Shown piece by piece: positions 58,969 through 64,000 of a stretch of DNA of 64,000 bases. The stretch lies in NCBI RefSeq assembly GCF_010470665.1, contig NZ_VOPZ01000007.1:1-64000 (forward strand). The letters are read 5' to 3'. This stretch comes from Desulfovibrio sp. JC022. Its GTDB lineage: Bacteria > Desulfobacterota > Desulfovibrionia > Desulfovibrionales > Desulfovibrionaceae. The notes under the pieces were generated by a model, which saw nothing but the letters and a program-made list of their open reading frames with translations, made no database searches and was not told the DNA's origin. Every line of letters starts with the position of its first letter. The first letter of the stretch is position 1. Position numbers and translations under genes: made by a program.

Positions 58969-60318
58969 TCAACGTAAATGTTCTTCCAGAACTCCTGCAA
59001 GCTCGGAAGTATAAAGTTCAACCTTGGAACTGTCTTCCGCTTCCACCATTACTCTGGCTACGGATTCAGTTCCTGAATAACGCAACAGCACACGCCCTTT
59101 TCCGGCCAATTCCTGCTCGACCTGCTTGAGAGCATCCTGCACAGCCGGAACCTCTTCAAAAGGCCTTTTCCGCTTAACGTGAACATTCTGTAATTTTTGC
59201 GGATAAAGTTCAAGCAGTCCGGAAAGTTCGGAAAGCGGTCTGTTCTTCGCACACAGTATACGCAATAACTGTAAGGCTGCAAGCAGACCATCACCTGTGG
59301 TACTGAATTCTTTAAAAATAAGATGGCCGGACTGCTCTCCGCCGAGGATTGCTCCCTCGCGGCGCATGGCCTCCACTACATAACGGTCACCCACCGGAGT
59401 ACGCAGCAGTGTTCCGCCATTTTCCTTCATGAAATTTTCAAGAGCCATATTACTCATGACCGTTGAAACCAGCATATTATGAGCAAGCTTATCGCGCTCC
59501 ATGAGATCTGCTGCACACATGGCCATAATCACATCACCATCAAGGACCTGACCCTTTTCATCAACAACGATCAGCCGGTCGGCGTCACCATCAAGAGCCA
59601 GTCCGATGTCAGCATGCTCTTCAACAACCCTCTGTCCAAGAATCTCGGGGTAGAGAGAGCCGCATTTATCGTTAATATTAAGTCCATCAGGCTTGTCGCC
59701 GATACGCACAACTTCCGCCCCCAGCTCTTCAAACATATGTCCGAGACTGTAGGCTGCACCGTTGGCGCAATCCAGAACAAGTTTAACCCCATTCAGGGTC
59801 ATATCCTGCGGAAAGCTGTACTTAAGATAAACAATGTAGCGCCCGCGAGCATCTTCAATCTTGTAAGCACGGCCCACTTTTTCCGACTGGGGATAATCCC
59901 ACTGGGTATCCTGCGAAAGGACCATATCAGCAATTTCGTCTTCAACCGCATCGGGAAGTTTGTAACCGCATGAATCGAAGAATTTAATCCCGTTATCCAT
60001 AAACGGATTGTGAGAGGCGGAAATGACAATACCGAGATCCGCACGCATGTTGCGGGTCAGGAAGGACACTGCCGGGGTAGGCATGGGACCAACCTGAAAA
60101 ACATCCATACCCATAGCGCAAAGCCCCGCAGTAAGTGCGGATTCGAACACATACCCGGAAAGGCGGGTATCTTTACCGATAATAACTTTATGACGCTGTT
60201 TTCCGTTCCTGAAGTAAGAACCTGCGGCAAGGCCCATACGCAGAGCAACCTCTGCGGTCATGGGAAAAATATTTACCTGGCCGCGCAGACCGTCAGTTCC
60301 GAACAAACGTTTATTCAT
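58969..60318 (-). CDS. glmM: Phosphoglucosamine mutase
   Basis: 449 residues from the ATG at 60318 (GGAG upstream); a TTG four codons earlier is unlikely. [11 protein letters not shown] start; catalytic Ser102 in [12 protein letters not shown]; Mg2+ loop LALDGDADR; and the phosphate-binding [16 protein letters not shown] end. It converts glucosamine-6-P to glucosamine-1-P for peptidoglycan and LPS. It follows cdaR by 36 bp in the conserved cdaA-cdaR-glmM order. Confidence 0.97.
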   Translation of the reverse strand: MNKRLFGTDGLRGQVNIFPMTAEVALRMGLAAGSYFRNGKQRHKVIIGKDTRLSGYVFESALTAGLCAMGMDVFQVGPMPTPAVSFLTRNMRADLGIVISASHNPFMDNGIKFFDSCGYKLPDAVEDEIADMVLSQDTQWDYPQSEKVGRAYKIEDARGRYIVYLKYSFPQDMTLNGVKLVLDCANGAAYSLGHMFEELGAEVVRIGDKPDGLNINDKCGSLYPEILGQRVVEEHADIGLALDGDADRLIVVDEKGQVLDGDVIMAMCAADLMERDKLAHNMLVSTVMSNMALENFMKENGGTLLRTPVGDRYVVEAMRREGAILGGEQSGHLIFKEFSTTGDGLLAALQLLRILCAKNRPLSELSGLLELYPQKLQNVHVKRKRPFEEVPAVQDALKQVEQELAGKGRVLLRYSGTESVARVMVEAEDSSKVELYTSELAGVLEEHLR

Positions 60319-60354
60319 CCATCTCTCCAAAAATATGCAGGCCGTTCAAAAAAC

Positions 60355-61272
60355 TTACGGCTCCTGCCTCGATATAGTTACGGTTATTGCTTCAGGCTTT
60401 CTCTTTTTAACAGAGCACCCTTTGGGCAGGGTAACCTCATAAGGTACGACATTATCACCATCTTGAATTGTCGCGCTCAAATCTATTGAAGCAGTAATCT
60501 CATCTCTGAATCCTTTTTTCCTGAAGAAGGGTTTTGGACCTTCCACAAGCAGCCTGACGTAATTCTGGCTGGCCGCAAAGTCAATATCATCCGGGCTTAA
60601 AATGTAAAGAGGTACCTTGACCCACATTTTTCCTGAACGGACCGCAAAATCAAGAGAAACACTTACCAGCCCCGGATTAGATTCCACAGTCTCCGGTAAT
60701 TGCAGGGGAAGTTCGCCGTGCCAGTTACCGGGAGAATCAGTATCAAGCATGATGGGCTGGGTTCTGACCTGAGCAATTTTTTTCAAAACAGAAGCAGGAC
60801 CGCGCAAGGTTACTTCGTCAGGTTCGCTATACTTTTTCTTCAAAGTATAATCGCGATGCAAGTCCCCATCCCACGTAGGAATAACCCGGACCCGCTTTTT
60901 CACAAACATATCCATCACCAAATTGATATTGGAAGGATTAAGCTCCACAACCTCAAGCGCGCTGCCGAGTCCCAGATTTTCCGGTACTATATTGATCGGG
61001 TTGTTACCCACAACAAGATGTCCGGTATCAAGCGAATAAGCTATTTTCTTGGTGTCCAGATTACGGATCAACCCTTTAGGGCCACGCAAACGCACTGAGA
61101 CCTTGCTAATCATGCCGTCACGAATGATCATTCCCTGCGGAGGATTAATAATCTCCAGCGGAAATTCTACCCATGTCTCAACCAGGTCTCGCCCGGTAAC
61201 CAGATACCAGGTCAAAACTGACATCATGAGTGCTATGGCGGCTATTTTCCAGTGCTGTATTTTCATAAGCAT
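60355..61272 (-). CDS. cdaR: YbbR-domain regulator of c-di-AMP cyclase
   Basis: 305 residues (an in-frame ATG at 61266 is an alternative). One N-terminal membrane helix (WKIAAIALMMSVLTWYLV), then repeated YbbR beta domains: VRLRGPKGLIRNLDTKKIAY, LNPSNINLVMDMFVKKRVRV, VTLRGPASVLKKIAQVRTQP. It would sit outside the cytoplasm and regulate CdaA, whose stop it overlaps. The name follows its place between cdaA and glmM. Confidence 0.88.
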   Translation of the reverse strand: MLMKIQHWKIAAIALMMSVLTWYLVTGRDLVETWVEFPLEIINPPQGMIIRDGMISKVSVRLRGPKGLIRNLDTKKIAYSLDTGHLVVGNNPINIVPENLGLGSALEVVELNPSNINLVMDMFVKKRVRVIPTWDGDLHRDYTLKKKYSEPDEVTLRGPASVLKKIAQVRTQPIMLDTDSPGNWHGELPLQLPETVESNPGLVSVSLDFAVRSGKMWVKVPLYILSPDDIDFAASQNYVRLLVEGPKPFFRKKGFRDEITASIDLSATIQDGDNVVPYEVTLPKGCSVKKRKPEAITVTISRQEP

Positions 61273-62018
61273 CAAGTCAAAACGTTTTTCAAAACACGTT
61301 TAAGGCGGATAATATCAAGACTGGTGGTAAGTTTTCCACCAATAGCCGCAGACATGGTCCCTCTTTCCTCAGAAACAACAAGGGCAATAGCGTCGGTTTC
61401 CTCACTGATGCCCAAAGCAGCTCTATGCCGGGTTCCGATGGCACTCTGACGTGTTGAAACCTGTGCCAGAGGGAGAATACAGGAAGCTGCAACTATCTTA
61501 TTTGAATTGATGACCACCGCCCCGTCATGCAACGGGGTATCCGGCCAAAAAATATTGATCAATAGCTGCTTGCTGACCTGACCATTAACTTCAACCCCTT
61601 TTTCAAGGATATCCCCCAAGGGAACGTTTTTCTGGATAACAAGCAATGCCCCGATCTTCTGACGGGCCATGGAATCCATAGCTGAACAGATTTCATCAAT
61701 GACAGCTATTTCGAAATCCTTCTTACGCCATAAACGGCCTGCGCCCATCTGGGCCAGACCTTTACGGATGTCCCGCTGAAAAAGGACAATAATTACAAGA
61801 AAAATTGAACTCAGGAAGTTGGTCAGCAGCCAGTTAAGGGTATAAAGACCGAAAACATCGGAGATATAATAGACCAGTAGGACCAGCAGCAGCCCCCAGA
61901 TAACGGCAGCCGCACGGGTACCACGCACCAGCAGAATGATGTAAAAATAGACAATCGCCACCAGACCGATGTCCAGCAGTTCTTTCCAGGAAATTTGAAA
62001 GCCCAGAAATTCAAACAT
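61272..62018 (-). CDS. cdaA: Diadenylate cyclase CdaA
   Basis: 248 residues from the ATG at 62018 (GGAG 7 bp upstream). Three N-terminal membrane helices (about 12-82), then a DAC domain with the catalytic DGA at 165-167 (PLHDGAVVI) and RHR at 197-199 (GTRHRAALG). It makes cyclic di-AMP from two ATP at the inner membrane. Overlaps folP stop and cdaR start by one base each, so the block is translationally coupled. Confidence 0.96.
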   Translation of the reverse strand: MFEFLGFQISWKELLDIGLVAIVYFYIILLVRGTRAAAVIWGLLLVLLVYYISDVFGLYTLNWLLTNFLSSIFLVIIVLFQRDIRKGLAQMGAGRLWRKKDFEIAVIDEICSAMDSMARQKIGALLVIQKNVPLGDILEKGVEVNGQVSKQLLINIFWPDTPLHDGAVVINSNKIVAASCILPLAQVSTRQSAIGTRHRAALGISEETDAIALVVSEERGTMSAAIGGKLTTSLDIIRLKRVLKNVLT

Positions 62019-62860
62019 CAATAATCTCCGCCGATCTCCTTCACTATTTTCAATGTCTGACTGGTCAGACCGACTTCATGCACCCGGTGGATAGGCACCC
62101 CACGGGCAGCAAGAACTGCTGTTGCGGCCTGAGTAGCATTCTGCCGCTCATCGGCTTCCAGTCCCAGAAGCTTACCCCAGAGAGACTTGTTGGAAAGCCC
62201 CATATAAATGGGAAACCCCAGTTCCATGAATCGGTCAATCCTGCGCAGGATTACGAGATTATGCTCAAGAGTCTTTCCAAAGCCTATGCCGGGATCAAGC
62301 ACTATACGATTTTCAGGTAAACCCGACTTCACGAGTCTTTCAAGACTTTTTTCAAAAAATGTCAAAATATCTTCTATGACATTATCATAACTCGGCGACA
62401 ATTGCATCTCTTCCGGTGTTCCCTGACTATGCATAAGTACATATCCGGGCTTAAGATCAGCCACAACATCAAGAAGAACCGGGTCCTGCGTAAAAGCTGA
62501 AACATCATTAACAATAGCAGCTCCGGCCTCAACTGAAACACGGGCGACTTCACTCTTCACCGTATCAATGGAAACAACATGATCGCGACTGAGTTCGCTG
62601 ATGACCGGAACTACGCGGGCAAGCTCATCTTCAAGGGAGACCGGATCAGCAAAAGGCCTTGTACTCTCACCGCCCACATCGAGGATATCGGCCCCTTGAG
62701 CTGCGAGCAAACGGCCATGCTCTACGGCCTGCTGCGGATCATAATTTTTCCCCCCGTCATAAAATGAATCCGGGGTGACATTAACAATACCGGCAATAAA
62801 AAAGGGGGCAGGGCCTAACGCCCTGCCCCCCTTGACGGTCCATGAATAATTACGGGACAT
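62018..62860 (-). CDS. folP: Dihydropteroate synthase
   Basis: 280 residues. Signature IVNVTPDSFYDGG, GGESTRPFADPVS, SIDTVKSEVA, and the closing DPGIGFGKTLEHNL. It joins p-aminobenzoate to hydroxymethyldihydropterin diphosphate in folate synthesis. It lies 13 bp after ftsH and overlaps cdaA, a placement common in several phyla. Confidence 0.96.
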   Translation of the reverse strand: MSRNYSWTVKGGRALGPAPFFIAGIVNVTPDSFYDGGKNYDPQQAVEHGRLLAAQGADILDVGGESTRPFADPVSLEDELARVVPVISELSRDHVVSIDTVKSEVARVSVEAGAAIVNDVSAFTQDPVLLDVVADLKPGYVLMHSQGTPEEMQLSPSYDNVIEDILTFFEKSLERLVKSGLPENRIVLDPGIGFGKTLEHNLVILRRIDRFMELGFPIYMGLSNKSLWGKLLGLEADERQNATQAATAVLAARGVPIHRVHEVGLTSQTLKIVKEIGGDY

Positions 62861-62873
62861 AAATCCTGAATCC

Positions 62874-64000
62874 TTATTCGGAACTCTTTTTATCTTCAGA
62901 AGCTTTAACTTCTTCAGCTTTCTCTTCTTTTACTTCAGCCTCATCAGATTCATTAGATTCTTCTGAGAGTTTGAATTCATCATCCTTTTCTTCCGGCTGC
63001 TCTTCAAAGGAGAAATCTCCCTTGTCTGCTTCCTCTTCTTTTTCAGATTCAGAAACAGGTGTGTAACCGGACTTGGCAGTAGAACCGTAAGCCCTTGCAG
63101 CCGTAGCAGGCTTCACCTGGGTAACAGTCTCAACCGGAGCAAGCTCGCCGCCTTCCATGAGGGTATCTATATCGTCACCACTAATGGTTTCACGATCCAG
63201 AAGAGCATCGGAAAGCAGATGCAGGGTGTCCTCATTTTCGCTGAGCAGTTTGTTGGCTGTTTCATAAGCAGTGTCGATGATCCTTCTGACCTCAGAGTCA
63301 ATAAGGCGGGAGGTATCTTCACTGAAATCCTTATGCTGAACAAGCTCTTTACCGAGGAAAACCTGATCCTGACTTTCACCGAAAGTCATGGGACCGAGTT
63401 TCTCACTCATGCCCCACTGGCAGACCATGGAACGGGCCATTTTGGTAGCACGCTCAATATCGTTACTGGCCCCGGTGGTAACCTGATTAAGGATAATTTC
63501 TTCAGCCACACGTCCGCCGAGCAGCATAACAAGGGTATCTTCAAGATAACCTTTGTTATAGTTATGACGGTCATCCACGGGCAACTGCTGGGTTACACCC
63601 AAAGCGCGGCCACGAGGAATAATGGTAACTTTATGTACGGGGTCGCAATTCTCAAGCAGCTTGGCGATGAGAGCATGACCGGCCTCATGATAGGCTGTGG
63701 TCTTTTTCTCTTCATCAGTAAGAATCAGGCTGCGGCGTTCACGGCCCATGAGGACTTTGTCTTTGGCTTCTTCGAAATCAACCATCTTGACGTAGTCCTG
63801 ATTATTCTTTGCAGCGTACAGAGCAGCCTCGTTAACGAGGTTTTCAAGGTCCGCACCGGAAAAACCGGGAGTACCGCGAGCGATAACATCAAGGTCGATT
63901 TCACCGGCAAGAGGTGTCTTGCGGGTATGAACCTTAAGGATATGCGCACGGCCCTGAACGTCAGGAGTAGGCACAACAACCTGTCTGTCGAAACGACCGG
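62874..64000 (-). CDS. ftsH: ATP-dependent zinc metalloprotease FtsH, 5' truncated by window
   Basis: About 375 residues visible, continuing past the window end (RFDRQVVVPTPDVQGR is in frame at its edge). Present: the AAA+ lid and end of the ATPase, the metalloprotease domain with HEAGH (TTAYHEAGHALIA), and ATKMARSMVCQWGMSEKLGP. The N-terminal membrane region and Walker A lie outside. A roughly 60-residue C-terminal tail is rich in Glu/Lys (KEEEADKGDFSFEEQPEEKD), longer and more acidic than usual. It degrades membrane and short-lived cytoplasmic proteins. First seen gene of the ftsH-folP-cdaA-cdaR-glmM block. Confidence 0.96.
   Translation of the reverse strand, partial: GRFDRQVVVPTPDVQGRAHILKVHTRKTPLAGEIDLDVIARGTPGFSGADLENLVNEAALYAAKNNQDYVKMVDFEEAKDKVLMGRERRSLILTDEEKKTTAYHEAGHALIAKLLENCDPVHKVTIIPRGRALGVTQQLPVDDRHNYNKGYLEDTLVMLLGGRVAEEIILNQVTTGASNDIERATKMARSMVCQWGMSEKLGPMTFGESQDQVFLGKELVQHKDFSEDTSRLIDSEVRRIIDTAYETANKLLSENEDTLHLLSDALLDRETISGDDIDTLMEGGELAPVETVTQVKPATAARAYGSTAKSGYTPVSESEKEEEADKGDFSFEEQPEEKDDEFKLSEESNESDEAEVKEEKAEEVKASEDKKSSE

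Noticed and set aside
1-64000. CRISPR arrays, tRNA and rRNA genes
   Set aside because: No regularly spaced direct repeats with unique spacers and no cloverleaf or rRNA sequence were recognised by eye; a tRNAscan or Infernal run would settle this.

Overview
The window looks like a marine, sulfate-reducer-type deltaproteobacterium of the Desulfovibrionaceae (Maridesulfovibrio/Desulfovibrio-like). This is inferred from the mix of anaerobe-type genes (rhodanese-ferritin fusion, ferredoxin-nitroreductase, a two-gene SufBC system), a c-di-AMP operon in a Gram-negative background, and the synteny ftsH-folP-cdaA-ybbR-glmM-galU-priA. About 60 genes are visible, most on the minus strand. No rRNA, tRNA or CRISPR array was recognised.

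Region 1 (1-3.1 kb) is accessory: the end of an IS3-type transposase, a lone serine resolvase with dyad repeats beside it, a decayed ribbon-helix-helix gene with two in-frame TGA codons, and a rhodanese-ferritin gene bracketed by a perfect 16-bp inverted repeat. Region 2 (3.1-14.4 kb) holds envelope and stress functions: an SLC13-type permease, two lipoproteins, three orphan solute-binding proteins, a DUF5675 gene whose ribosome binding site sits in a 14-bp hairpin, a membrane HEFTH protein, a Fic protein, and a four-gene flavin reductase/monooxygenase/nitroreductase operon. Region 3 (14.4-26 kb) has a GAF sensor kinase/LuxR regulator pair, an SDR enzyme, a phosphoesterase, dapB, an unusual NAD-dependent DNA ligase, a potassium-channel-like protein and uvrB.

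Region 4 (26-45 kb) contains the N-degron trio clpS-clpA-aat, a CYTH-domain cyclase, crcB with a DUF190 gene, cheA-cheR-cheB (CheA carries tandem MshEN-like motifs), a second-type EF-G with a degenerate dehydrogenase-like neighbour, trxA-trxB-bamD, and fbp-tsaD. Region 5 (45-64 kb) is core housekeeping: divIC/ftsB-like, pgsA, mrp, a DUF368 transporter, pcm, a CBS protein, sufC-sufB, a Smr protein, a STAS-like protein, priA, galU, glmM, cdaR, cdaA, folP and the 3' part of ftsH.

The most distinctive non-coding signal is a family of composite intergenic elements (20.2, 22.2, 22.4, 39.0 and 53.7 kb) built from three short hairpin modules around a longer A/T-rich hairpin. One copy has about 80 bp inserted into that hairpin. 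They sit only between genes and in both orientations. All product names rest on reading motifs and overall similarity by eye; no database search was run.
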